Assembly: GCA_958426775.1 (NCBI GenBank)
Contig: CATZZP010000002.1
Location: 62,001 to 126,000, forward strand
Reading direction: 5' to 3'
From: an uncultured Bacillota bacterium
GTDB taxonomy: Bacteria > Bacillota > Clostridia > Lachnospirales > CAG-274
Length of the DNA stretch: 64,000 bases
Position numbers and translations under genes: made by a program. Below are positions 33,484 to 42,258 of the stretch, piece after piece. The notes beneath the pieces were generated by a model, which was not told where the DNA came from, ran no database searches, and worked only from the letters and a program-made list of their open reading frames with translations. The stretch's first letter is position 1, and the number at the start of each line of letters is the position of its first letter.

Positions 33484-34237
33484 GCTTTTAAGATGCGAGG
33501 GCTTGTCCTTCGGCTATGACAACAAGCCTTTTTTGGAGAATATAGGCTTTAGCGTAAATCAGGGTGAAATGGTGTCCCTTATAGGGAAAAACGGCAGTGG
33601 TAAATCAACTCTGTTTAAGCTGCTTAACGGTATTTATAAGCAATGGTCGGGCAGTGTTTTTTATAAGGGCAGGGCTATTGACAGCCTTAGCTACAGCCAA
33701 AGGGCAAGGGAGCTGGCTGTTATATATCAAAATACGGACTGCAGTTTTCCCTTCAGCTGTTTTCAGGTGGTTGCCATGGGGCTTTATCCTCACAGGCAAA
33801 GCCTTAAAGGGGATAATATTGCCTTTATAAAAGGGATTATGGAAAAAACCGATACCCTTGATTTTGCACATAAGCCTATAACACATTTAAGCGGAGGTCA
33901 AAAGCAAAGGGTAATTATAGCAAGAGCATTGGCACAAAGACCTAAGCTCCTTTTTATGGATGAGGCTATGAGCGGACTTGATATTTCCGCAAGGCTTGAC
34001 ATAACGGAGCTTTTGTACGGGGAATGCAAAAGGCAGGGGCTGACGGTTATAACCATACAGCACGATTTAAACAGTGCCTTTGAGAAAAGCGATAAAATAA
34101 TTGCTTTAAGAGAGGGTAAGCTCTATGGAGCAGGGAAACCCAAAGACTTGCTTTCCAAGGAGCTTTTTGCAGATGTTTTTGATGTAGAGGCGGAAATTGA
34201 GGATAATCATTTCCGTATTAAAGGAAGGATTAATTAA
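33476..34237 (+). CDS. ABC transporter ATP-binding protein (BtuD/FecE-like)
   Basis: A 253-residue ABC ATPase: Walker A SLIGKNGSGKSTL (about residues 32-44), signature HLSGGQKQRVIIARAL, Walker B LLFMDEAMSGLD and switch His in TIQHDLN. The usual Walker B end DEP is here DEA, a small deviation. I chose ATG 33476, which overlaps the permease stop by 8 bp; the extra nine residues of the longer frame lie within the permease gene. It is followed by a terminator-like hairpin and then the lipoprotein CbiK. Confidence 0.93.
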   Translation: MSELLRCEGLSFGYDNKPFLENIGFSVNQGEMVSLIGKNGSGKSTLFKLLNGIYKQWSGSVFYKGRAIDSLSYSQRARELAVIYQNTDCSFPFSCFQVVAMGLYPHRQSLKGDNIAFIKGIMEKTDTLDFAHKPITHLSGGQKQRVIIARALAQRPKLLFMDEAMSGLDISARLDITELLYGECKRQGLTVITIQHDLNSAFEKSDKIIALREGKLYGAGKPKDLLSKELFADVFDVEAEIEDNHFRIKGRIN

Positions 34238-34263
34238 GCTGTTAAGGGCCCAATAGCTTTTTT
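34238..34263 (+). terminator. Possible internal terminator or attenuator before cbiK
   Basis: AGCTGTT (34238-34244) pairs with AATAGCT (34252-34258), with one G-U pair, around GGGCCC, followed by TTTTTAATA. It lies within the operon and could reduce read-through into cbiK and the later genes. Confidence 0.5.
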
Positions 34264-34292
34264 AATAAAAATATAAAAAATGAGGTGTTAAA

Positions 34293-35246
34293 ATGAAAGG
34301 AAAATTTTTAAGGTTAATCAGCTTAGCTGTTGTTATGGGAGCAACAGCACTTATGGGAGGCTGTGGTACACAAACACAGACTTCAGGCGATGTTGAGGCT
34401 ACAACAGAAACGGTTGCAGTGGGTGAGGAAAAGTCCTCATATAATCTTGATGAAAATAAAAAGGCAATCCTTGTGGTAAGCTTCGGTACAAGCTATAATG
34501 AAACAAGAGAGGCAACAATAGGAGCAATTGAGCAGAAAATTGCAGAGGCTTATCCTGACTGTACCATGAAGAGAGCTTTTACAAGCCAGACCATAATAGA
34601 TAAGCTTAAAGAGCGTGACGGTGAGGAAATAAACAATGTAACCCAAGCCGTTGAGGAGCTTTTAAATGAGGGCTACGGTACAGTAGCAGTTCAGCCTACC
34701 CACGTTATGAACGGTGAGGAATATGAGGAAATGAAGGCTCTTATTGCACCCTATGAGAATGAGTTTATCAATATCTCCTACGGTACTCCCCTTTTAACCT
34801 CCTCGGAGGACTATGAAAAGCTTGTAAATGCAATTGCAGCAGACATTCCTCAGATTGCAGACAAGTCAACGGCGGTAGTGCTTATGGGTCATGGTACAGA
34901 GCATTATGCCAACTCTGCTTATGCGGCACTGGATTACCGCTTTAAGGCTATGGGCTATGAGAATGTATTTGTAGGCACGGTAGAGGCATACCCTGACTTT
35001 GAAAAGGTAAAGGCTGATGTTGCAAAGACCGGCGTAGATAAGGTTGTGCTTGCACCCCTTATGATAGTTGCAGGGGACCATGCAACAAATGATATGGCAG
35101 GAGATGAAGAGGACAGCTGGAAAACTCAATTTAAGAAAGAGGGATATGAGGTTGAGTGCCTGTTAAAGGGCTTAGGCGAGTATACACTTGTACAGGATAT
35201 GTTTGTTGAACATTGCGGAGAGGCTATAAACGGAAATGAAGATTAA
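34293..35246 (+). CDS. cbiK: Lipoprotein sirohydrochlorin cobaltochelatase
   Basis: A 317-residue class II chelatase that puts cobalt into sirohydrochlorin, the entry step of the anaerobic B12 route. The domain from residue 57 (KAILVVSFGTSYNETREATI) follows CbiK of Salmonella along its length; both metal-site His are kept, in VLMGHGTEHYANSAY and LMIVAGDHATNDMAGDEEDSWK. Unlike the cytoplasmic Salmonella enzyme, it starts with a signal peptide and lipobox (MGGC, Cys24) and a Thr/Glu linker, so the enzyme should be outside the membrane. It sits between the ATPase and the binding lipoprotein of an ABC importer and overlaps the latter by 11 bp, suggesting chelation tied to uptake of a tetrapyrrole or cobalt. 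Confidence 0.93.
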   Translation: MKGKFLRLISLAVVMGATALMGGCGTQTQTSGDVEATTETVAVGEEKSSYNLDENKKAILVVSFGTSYNETREATIGAIEQKIAEAYPDCTMKRAFTSQTIIDKLKERDGEEINNVTQAVEELLNEGYGTVAVQPTHVMNGEEYEEMKALIAPYENEFINISYGTPLLTSSEDYEKLVNAIAADIPQIADKSTAVVLMGHGTEHYANSAYAALDYRFKAMGYENVFVGTVEAYPDFEKVKADVAKTGVDKVVLAPLMIVAGDHATNDMAGDEEDSWKTQFKKEGYEVECLLKGLGEYTLVQDMFVEHCGEAINGNED

Positions 35247-36654
35247 AGGCTTAATTTTACTGATTATAATAGGTCTTTTATGCGGCTGCGGTGGGGGAAC
35301 TTCCTCCACTGCACCTGTTAAAGACTCCAAAATTTCCTTTACAGATGACGAGGGCTTAGAGATTAACCTTGAAAAGCCAGCCGAAAGGATAATATCCCTT
35401 TATTCGGCACATACGGAAAATATATACAGCCTTGGAGGGGAGAACAGACTTATAGGCGGCTACAAAACATGTACCTATCCCCCTGAGGCGGCTTTTCTGC
35501 CTATGTATGACTACAACGGCGACCCTGAGGCGGTAATAGGTGCAGAGCCTGATGTGGTTATTATACGTCCCTTTATAAGGACTAAGGCTCCCGACTTTGT
35601 AAAGGCATTAGAAAATGCAGGGATTACTGTTGTTTCCCTTTATCCCGACTCCTTTGAGGACTTTGACGAGTATATAAATAAACTTGCTCTCATTACAGGC
35701 ACAGAGGATAAGGCAGAGGTGATTTTAAAGGACTTTCATAACCAATTAGAGGAAATTTCAAGGCTTACCTCAACCGTAGATGATAAGCAGACCGTATTTT
35801 TTGAGTCAACGGAAAATAATGTAAGAACCGTTGCCCATAACTCCATGCCTGCCATAGCAATTGAGCTTGCAGGGGGTATTAACCTTGCAGAGGGGCTGTC
35901 TGCCTCATCTGAGGGTGGTACAATTGCGGAGTTTGGTGCAGAAAGGGTGCTTTTAAATGGGGATAATATAGATGTATATATTTCCCAGAGAGGCTCTATG
36001 AACAGCGGAGGCAATGCAAAGTCTATAAGTGAGAGGGACGGCTTTGACACCATAAAGGCTATTAAAGAGGACAGGTTTTACACCATAAATGAAAAAATTA
36101 TTTCTTCGCCTACCTTCAGGTTTGTCAAGGGTGTAAGAGAGGTTGCAAGGTTTTTATATCCCGATGTAGTTGACGATTACTCCTATTTAAGAAATGATGA
36201 GCCTGCTACAAGGTCAACCTTTGCACAGGCTGTTTGTAAGGTGCATCATTTGCCTATAGAGATACCTACCTCTTCTTCATATTACAAAAATGAGCAAAAG
36301 GGTCATTACTTTGGCTTATTTGAGGATGTAAAATGGCAGAGCAAGGACTTTGACTATATTGAAACTGCCGTTTTATGCGGATATGTGGACTGGTTTAAGG
36401 AAGGGGATAAGGAGTATTTCTATCCTGACAACAGGGTTACAAGAGATGAGCTTGCACAGACTCTTTTTGTTATGTCGGACCTTAAAAATAAAGAGGAGAA
36501 TACCCCTATTTCCGATTTAGGGGAGAGTGACCACCCTAAAATTGTACAGATTTTGGTTGACAACGGCATACTTACCCTTAATGAGGGTAAATTTGAGCCT
36601 GAAAGACAGGTAACAAACAATGAAATTATTAATGCCTTAGAGCTTATAAGGTAA
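35236..36654 (+). CDS. ABC substrate-binding lipoprotein (BtuF-like) with C-terminal SLH-like region
   Basis: A 472-residue lipoprotein (lipobox LCGC, Cys18). Residues about 30-325 are a type III periplasmic-binding domain of the BtuF/FhuD class (ERIISLYSAHTENIYSLGGENRLIGG, AEPDVVIIRPF). After about residue 325 the protein has S-layer-homology-like units: TRSTFAQAVCKV, then FEDVKWQSKDFDYIETAVLCGYVDWF with YFYPDNRVTRDELAQTLFVM, then HPKIVQILVDNGIL. Such units normally bind cell-wall polymers. A binding protein tied to both membrane and wall is unusual. It completes the importer encoded upstream and overlaps cbiK by 11 bp. Confidence 0.88.
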   Translation: MKIKGLILLIIIGLLCGCGGGTSSTAPVKDSKISFTDDEGLEINLEKPAERIISLYSAHTENIYSLGGENRLIGGYKTCTYPPEAAFLPMYDYNGDPEAVIGAEPDVVIIRPFIRTKAPDFVKALENAGITVVSLYPDSFEDFDEYINKLALITGTEDKAEVILKDFHNQLEEISRLTSTVDDKQTVFFESTENNVRTVAHNSMPAIAIELAGGINLAEGLSASSEGGTIAEFGAERVLLNGDNIDVYISQRGSMNSGGNAKSISERDGFDTIKAIKEDRFYTINEKIISSPTFRFVKGVREVARFLYPDVVDDYSYLRNDEPATRSTFAQAVCKVHHLPIEIPTSSSYYKNEQKGHYFGLFEDVKWQSKDFDYIETAVLCGYVDWFKEGDKEYFYPDNRVTRDELAQTLFVMSDLKNKEENTPISDLGESDHPKIVQILVDNGILTLNEGKFEPERQVTNNEIINALELIR

Positions 36655-36663
36655 GGTGATAAA

Positions 36664-37761
36664 ATGCTTAAAAGGGGCTATACCACAGGCACCTGCAGTG
36701 CAATAGCCGCCAAGGCGGCGGCAAGAATGATATTTGAAAAAAGCCTTGTTTATAAGGAAAAAATAACCGTACCTGAGGGTACTGTAGTTGAGTGTGATAT
36801 TTTAGACCCACAGCTAAAGGGCAATACTGCAAGCTGTGCCGTAAAAAAGTATGCAGGAGATGACCCTGATATAACAGACGGAATGTTAATTTATGCAGAG
36901 CTTACCCTAAATAAAGGGGGCATAAATATTGAGGGCGGTAAAGGTATAGGCAGGGTTACAAAAAAAGGACTGGAGCAGGAGATAGGACAGGCGGCAATAA
37001 ATAAGGTGCCTCGCCGTATGATATATAATGCCGTAGAGGAGATTTTTGACCTTTACGGCTATGACAAGGGGGCTGATATTATAATTTCAGCTCCCGAGGG
37101 TGAGGAAAAAGCCAAAAAAACCTTTAACCCACGCTTAGGCATTGAGGGAGGTATATCAATTTTAGGCACAAGCGGTATAGTTGAGCCTATGAGCGAAAAA
37201 GCTCTGACAGATACAATAAAGGTAGAGATAAATGTAAAAAAGGCTAATGAGGCTGCAAATGTGCTTTTATTATCCCCGGGTAATTACGGTGTGGACTTTT
37301 TAAGGGAAAGCTACGGTATTGATTTAAACAGGGCAGTTAAATACTCCAACTTTTTAGGTGAAGCTTTGGATTTTGCCATAGAGGCAGGCTATAAAAAAAT
37401 ACTTATAGCAGGGCATATAGGCAAGCTTGTTAAGGTGGCAGGGGGTATTATGAATACCCACAGCAGAAATGCCGATTGCAGAATGGAAATTATAGCCTCA
37501 AATACCGCCCTTGTTACAGAGGATATAGCCCTTGTAAAAAGGCTTATGACCTGTCTTACAACTGATGAGGCAGTTGAGCTTTTAAGGGAAAAGGGACTTT
37601 GTGACAGCCTTATGAACATTCTTGTTGAAAAAATGGCATTTTACATTAAAAACCGTATAAATGACAAGGCGGAGGCAGGTATTCTCACCTTTTCCAATGT
37701 ATACGGTCTTTTAGGCAAAACAGAAAACGCTGATGAAATTATAAAACAGGTGATTTTATGA
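36664..37761 (+). CDS. cbiD: Cobalt-precorrin-5B C1-methyltransferase
   Basis: A 365-residue protein that methylates C1 in the anaerobic pathway. The N-terminal RGYTTGTCSAIAAKAAARMI is the CbiD signature, along with GGKGIGRVTKKGL and LLSPGNYGVDFLRESYGI and IAGHIGKLVKVAGGIMNTHSR. It has no aerobic counterpart of the same fold, so it confirms the cobalt-early route. Its end overlaps cbiET by 4 bp (ATGA). Confidence 0.97.
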   Translation: MLKRGYTTGTCSAIAAKAAARMIFEKSLVYKEKITVPEGTVVECDILDPQLKGNTASCAVKKYAGDDPDITDGMLIYAELTLNKGGINIEGGKGIGRVTKKGLEQEIGQAAINKVPRRMIYNAVEEIFDLYGYDKGADIIISAPEGEEKAKKTFNPRLGIEGGISILGTSGIVEPMSEKALTDTIKVEINVKKANEAANVLLLSPGNYGVDFLRESYGIDLNRAVKYSNFLGEALDFAIEAGYKKILIAGHIGKLVKVAGGIMNTHSRNADCRMEIIASNTALVTEDIALVKRLMTCLTTDEAVELLREKGLCDSLMNILVEKMAFYIKNRINDKAEAGILTFSNVYGLLGKTENADEIIKQVIL

Positions 37762-38942
37762 TAATTTATCTTATAGGTATAGGTATGGGCAGTCTTGAGG
37801 GAATTACCTGTGAGGCTGTGGAAAAAATAAATAACTGCGACCTTATTATAGGTGCCGAAAGAATGGTTAAGGGCTTTAATAAGCCAAAATTTATTTCCTA
37901 CAAGGCAGAGGAGATAGCAGACTTTTTAAGGGATAAAGCCTATAAAGAGGTATGTATTCTGCTTTCGGGGGATATTGGCTTTTACAGCGGTGCAAGGGGA
38001 CTTTACAAGGCACTTGCAGACTATGAGCTAAGGTGTATTGCAGGTATATCCACCGTTTCATATTTTGCCTCAAAGCTAAAAATGCCCTGGCAGGATATTA
38101 AGCTTACAAGCTTACATGGTGTGGAAAATAATATTGTAGGCTATATACGGGACAATAAAAGGGTTTTTGCTCTGCTAAACGGTGAAAAATCCATAAACGA
38201 GCTTTGTGCCAAGCTTTGCCGTTACGGCTTTGGAGCTTGCAGAATTTACATCGGCGAAAGGCTTTCTTATCCCGATGAAAAAATAAGCATTTTAAGGGCA
38301 GAAGATGTTAAGGCTATGACCTTTGAGTCCTTAAGTGCAGTTATAATTGAAAATGAAAAGCCCCTTGACAGGTCGCTTTTTTCCGTTGCTGACGAGGACT
38401 TTATAAGAGGCTCTGTGCCTATGACTAAGGGTGAGGTGCGTACTGTCAGTATAAGCAAGCTGCAGCTAAATAAGGCATCTGTTGTGTACGATATTGGTGC
38501 AGGCACAGGCTCTGTGGCTGTTGAATGCGGAATTAAGGCAGTTGACGGCAGGGTTTATGCGGTTGAAAAAAATCCCGATGCAATATCTCTTTTAGAGCAG
38601 AATAAGCTGAAATTTGCCGTTGATAATATGGAGATAATTGAGGGTACGGCACCCCGTGCAATTGAGGCTTTACCTGTGCCTACCCATGTTTTTATAGGCG
38701 GCAGCAGCGGTAATTTAAGGGAAATCATAAACAAGTGTCTTGAAAAAAATCCCAAGGTAAGGATAGTTATAAATGCCGTTTCTCTCAATACGGTTGCAGA
38801 GGCAAGTGCTTTATCAGAGGAGTTTTCGGTTTTTGAGGCGGTACAGCTCAGTCTTTCACGCAGTGAAAAAATCGGCTCTTATCATCTTATGAAGGGTCTT
38901 AACCCTGTGTATATCTTTACACTTCAAAACAAAGGAGAGTAG
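37758..38942 (+). CDS. cbiET: Cobalt-precorrin-7 C5-methyltransferase / C15-methyltransferase (CbiE-CbiT fusion)
   Basis: A 394-residue two-domain protein. Residues 1-200 are CbiE (tetrapyrrole methylase: IGIGMGSLEGITCEAVEKI, LSGDIGFYSGARGL), which methylates C5. Residues 215-394 are CbiT (Rossmann methylase, VVYDIGAGTGSVAVECG and VFIGGSSGNLREI), which methylates C15 and removes a carboxyl group. The fusion is common (as in CobL) and ensures equal amounts of both activities. It overlaps cbiD by 4 bp and is followed by cbiA after 4 bp. Confidence 0.95.
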   Translation: MIIYLIGIGMGSLEGITCEAVEKINNCDLIIGAERMVKGFNKPKFISYKAEEIADFLRDKAYKEVCILLSGDIGFYSGARGLYKALADYELRCIAGISTVSYFASKLKMPWQDIKLTSLHGVENNIVGYIRDNKRVFALLNGEKSINELCAKLCRYGFGACRIYIGERLSYPDEKISILRAEDVKAMTFESLSAVIIENEKPLDRSLFSVADEDFIRGSVPMTKGEVRTVSISKLQLNKASVVYDIGAGTGSVAVECGIKAVDGRVYAVEKNPDAISLLEQNKLKFAVDNMEIIEGTAPRAIEALPVPTHVFIGGSSGNLREIINKCLEKNPKVRIVINAVSLNTVAEASALSEEFSVFEAVQLSLSRSEKIGSYHLMKGLNPVYIFTLQNKGE

Positions 38943-38946
38943 GCAT

Positions 38947-40284
38947 ATGTCAGCTATAATGATAGGAGGTGCAGGCAGCGGCAGCGGTAAAACTACCGTA
39001 ACCTGCGGTATTTTAAAGGCACTTTTAAACAGGGGCATAGGTGCTTGCAGCTGTAAGTGCGGTCCTGATTATATTGACCCTATGTTCCATGAAAGGGTAC
39101 TGGGCATTAAATCAAAAAATCTTGATAAGTTTTTTTGTGATGATAATTTACTTAAATATCTTTTTAACAAACAGGAAGAGAACAGTGAAATTACGGTGGT
39201 TGAGGGAGTTATGGGCTATTATGACGGTTTAAGCCTTACAAGCACTGAAGCAAGCAGTTATGATATTGCCCGTACTCTTAATATGCCTGCTGTACTTGTA
39301 ATAAATGCAAGGGGTATGGCTATGTCTGCCATAGCTCTTATACAGGGAATGATTGATTTTAAAAAGGACAGCAATATTAAGGCTGTTATATTAAATAATG
39401 TAAGTGAGGCTGTCTATCAGGGCTTAAAGCCCGTAATCGAAAGGGAGCTTAATATAAAGGCATTAGGCTATATGCCCTATAATAAGGACTACAGCCTTGA
39501 AAGCAGACATTTAGGCTTAATTACACCTATGGAGCTTAAGGATATTGAGGATAAAATTGCTCTCCTTGGTATACAGGCTGAAAAAACCATAGATATTGAG
39601 GGACTTATTAACCTTGCAAAAACCGCAAAAAAGGTTGAATATAAGCCTGTTGAGCCGATTAAAAAGGGCAAAAAGGTAAAAATTGCAGTTGCTTATGATA
39701 ACGCCTTTTGCTTTTATTACAAGGACAATCTTGAGCTTTTGGAGGAAATGAATTTGCAGGTAGAGTTTTTCAGTCCTCTTAAGGATAAGGAATTGCCAAA
39801 GGATACAAGGGGTCTTATTTTAGGGGGAGGCTATCCCGAGTTGTACCTTAAAGAGCTAAGTGAAAATAAGCCTATGTTAAGCAGTATATACAATGCCCTT
39901 GAGTGCGGACTGCCTACCCTTGCAGAGTGCGGAGGCTTTATGTATTTACATGAGCTTATAGATGGCTTTAAAGGTGTGGGCATAATAAAGGGAGCGGTTA
40001 CAAGGCAAAAGGGACTTGTAAGGTTTGGCTATGCGGAGCTTGTTGCAAATGAGGATACGCCCTATTTAAGTAAGGGTAAAAAAATTAAGGCACACGAGTT
40101 TCATTATTGGGACAGTACCCAAAACGGCAACAGCTTTAAGGCGGTAAAGCCCAACGGCAGACAATGGCAGTGCATTAATTGTTATAAAAACTTAGTCTGC
40201 GGTTTTCCCCATTTATTTTATTATTCTGATTTGGACTTTATTTATAATTTTGCAGAAAGGTGCAGACAATGGTGTATTCATTAA
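38947..40284 (+). CDS. cbiA: Cobyrinate a,c-diamide synthase
   Basis: A 445-residue ATP- and glutamine-dependent amidase that adds the a and c amides. The N-terminal dethiobiotin-synthase-like domain has GGAGSGSGKTTVTCGILKAL, CKCGPDYIDPMFHERVLG and VEGVMGYYDG; the C-terminal class I glutamine amidotransferase domain has LPTLAECGGFMYL with the nucleophile Cys, and a late KAHEFHYWDS. The ribosome binding site is at the end of cbiET (AAAGGAGAG). Its 3' end overlaps the cbiB start. Confidence 0.96.
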   Translation: MSAIMIGGAGSGSGKTTVTCGILKALLNRGIGACSCKCGPDYIDPMFHERVLGIKSKNLDKFFCDDNLLKYLFNKQEENSEITVVEGVMGYYDGLSLTSTEASSYDIARTLNMPAVLVINARGMAMSAIALIQGMIDFKKDSNIKAVILNNVSEAVYQGLKPVIERELNIKALGYMPYNKDYSLESRHLGLITPMELKDIEDKIALLGIQAEKTIDIEGLINLAKTAKKVEYKPVEPIKKGKKVKIAVAYDNAFCFYYKDNLELLEEMNLQVEFFSPLKDKELPKDTRGLILGGGYPELYLKELSENKPMLSSIYNALECGLPTLAECGGFMYLHELIDGFKGVGIIKGAVTRQKGLVRFGYAELVANEDTPYLSKGKKIKAHEFHYWDSTQNGNSFKAVKPNGRQWQCINCYKNLVCGFPHLFYYSDLDFIYNFAERCRQWCIH

Positions 40285-41237
40285 CAGCCTGTGCAATAGG
40301 CTTTATACTGGATTTGATTTTAGGTGACCCCTCATGGCTTTATCACCCTGTAAGGCTTATAGGCAAGCTTATCGAAATAAGCGAGAGGGTTACAAGAAAA
40401 AGCTTTCCCAAAACCAAGGTCGGAGAGCTTAGGGCAGGGCTTGTTACAGTCATTGTTGTGTGTACTTTTACAACCCTGATAACCTTTCTGATAATAGATA
40501 CGGCTTATAAATTTAATATTTTTTCGGGTATATTTATTGAAAGTATGGCTTGTTACTTTTTTCTTGCAACAAAATCCCTTAGGGTTGAAAGCATGAGGGT
40601 GTACAAGGAACTTGAAAAGGGAGATTTACAGGGTGCAAGGGTGGCTGTAGGTCGTATTGTAGGCAGAGATACGGAAAATTTAAGTGCAGAGGGAGTAACA
40701 AAGGCGGCGGTTGAAACCGTAGCTGAAAATCTTTCGGACGGAGTTATTGGACCTCTTTTCTATATGCTTATAGGGGGCGGTACAATGGGTGCCTTTTACA
40801 AGGCGGTAAATACCCTTGATTCCATGATTGGCTATAAAAATGACAAATATCTTTATTTCGGCAGATTTGGTGCAAGGCTTGACGATATAGTAAATTTTAT
40901 ACCCTCAAGGCTGTCGGCACTTATGATGATATTAGCAACCTTGCTTTTAGGCAAGGACACAAAAAATGCCATTAAAATTTTTAAACAGGACAGATTTAAC
41001 CATGCAAGCATAAATTCCGCACAGACCGAGTCGGTATGTGCAGGGGCGTTAAGGATACAGCTTGCGGGAGATGCTTATTATTTCGGTAAGCTCTGTAAAA
41101 AGCCCTATATAGGTGACGCCCTTGAAAATGTAAGGGCGGAAAATATAAAAGAGGCAAACAGCCTTATGTATCTTTCCGCTGTTCTTGCTTTGATTTTTTT
41201 AGGCGGTATTAAGCTGATTATAATAAGCCTTTTATAA
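40269..41237 (+). CDS. cbiB: Adenosylcobinamide-phosphate synthase
   Basis: A 322-residue polytopic membrane protein of the CbiB/CobD family, which joins the aminopropanol arm to adenosylcobyric acid. IGFILDLILGDPSWLYHPVRLIG at the N-terminus, GRIVGRDTENLSAEGVTKAAVET, and NTLDSMIGYKNDKYLYFGRFGARLDDIVN are diagnostic. I chose ATG 40269, 8 bp after GAAAGG; the GTG at 40260 lies inside that ribosome binding site. It overlaps cbiA by 16 bp. The partner supplying aminopropanol phosphate (cobD) is the next gene. Confidence 0.94.
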   Translation: MVYSLTACAIGFILDLILGDPSWLYHPVRLIGKLIEISERVTRKSFPKTKVGELRAGLVTVIVVCTFTTLITFLIIDTAYKFNIFSGIFIESMACYFFLATKSLRVESMRVYKELEKGDLQGARVAVGRIVGRDTENLSAEGVTKAAVETVAENLSDGVIGPLFYMLIGGGTMGAFYKAVNTLDSMIGYKNDKYLYFGRFGARLDDIVNFIPSRLSALMMILATLLLGKDTKNAIKIFKQDRFNHASINSAQTESVCAGALRIQLAGDAYYFGKLCKKPYIGDALENVRAENIKEANSLMYLSAVLALIFLGGIKLIIISLL

Positions 41238-41249
41238 GGAGTGATTAAA

Positions 41250-42257
41250 TTGAAAAATATCCATGGCGGTGATATATACGGCTATAATAATATAATAGAT
41301 TTTTCCTCTAACATAAATCCTTTAGGGGTAAGTGAAAGGGTAAAAAGGGCGGTAAGGGAGGGTATTTCCCATATTGATAAATACCCTGATACGGAATGTA
41401 CTCTTTTAAGGGAGAAAATAGCGGAAAAAGAGGGTGTTTCTCCCTGTAATATTGTCTGCGGCAACGGTGCAGTTGAGATTATATTTAACATTACCCTTGC
41501 AGTAAAGCCAAAGAGGGTGCTTTTAATTGCTCCCTCCTTTGCAGAGTATGAAAGGGCAGTCGACTCTGTAGGTGCAGAAAAAATATTTTATACCTTAGGT
41601 GAGGATTTTCGGGTTAAAGAGGATATATTAAGCCTTTCAGATAATATTGATATGTGCTTTATCTGCTCGCCTAACAACCCTACAGGCTTAAGTGTAAAAG
41701 AGGATATACTTAATAAAACTATAAAAAAGGCAGAGGAAAATAATTTTATCCTTGTTCTTGACAGTTGTTTTTTGGACTTTAGGGAGAATAACCCTAATTT
41801 TAAAAGCAATAGGCTGTTTACCATTAAATCCTTGACTAAAATGTACGCTATCCCCGGTTTAAGGCTTGGCTACGGCATAGGTGACAGTAAGCTGATTGAA
41901 AAAATTTATAACATACGTTACCCCTGGTCTGTATCTGCCCTTGCACAAAGGGCAGGCATTGAGGCACTTTCTGACATTGAATTGCCTGAAAAAACAAGGG
42001 ACTGTATTTTAAGGGAAAGGGATTATCTTTTTAATGGCTTAGACAGGCTTAATATTAAATACATAAAATCAGAGGTTAATTTTATACTCTTTTACAGTGT
42101 TAAGGGCTTAAAGGAAGCCTTAATTAAAAAGGGCATACTTATAAGGGATTGCTCAAATTACAGAGGTCTTTCCCCCGGGTGGTATCGCATAGCGGTAAAA
42201 AGCAGAGAGGAAAACAAGCGTTTATTAAAGGCACTTACTGAGGTTTTGGGAGGTTAG
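41250..42257 (+). CDS. cobD: L-threonine-O-3-phosphate decarboxylase
   Basis: A 335-residue PLP enzyme of the aminotransferase fold that makes (R)-1-aminopropan-2-ol phosphate for the B12 side arm. The start KNIHGGDIYGYNNIIDFSSNINPLG is typical of CobD, and the PLP lysine lies in IKSLTKMYAIPGLRLGYG. It could be mistaken for histidinol-phosphate aminotransferase, but the operon position decides. I chose TTG 41250, which follows AAGGAG at 9-bp spacing; GTG 41241 abuts that site and is too close. Upstream is cbiB, downstream cbiP with a 1-bp gap. Confidence 0.92.
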   Translation: MKNIHGGDIYGYNNIIDFSSNINPLGVSERVKRAVREGISHIDKYPDTECTLLREKIAEKEGVSPCNIVCGNGAVEIIFNITLAVKPKRVLLIAPSFAEYERAVDSVGAEKIFYTLGEDFRVKEDILSLSDNIDMCFICSPNNPTGLSVKEDILNKTIKKAEENNFILVLDSCFLDFRENNPNFKSNRLFTIKSLTKMYAIPGLRLGYGIGDSKLIEKIYNIRYPWSVSALAQRAGIEALSDIELPEKTRDCILRERDYLFNGLDRLNIKYIKSEVNFILFYSVKGLKEALIKKGILIRDCSNYRGLSPGWYRIAVKSREENKRLLKALTEVLGG

Positions 42258-42258
42258 T

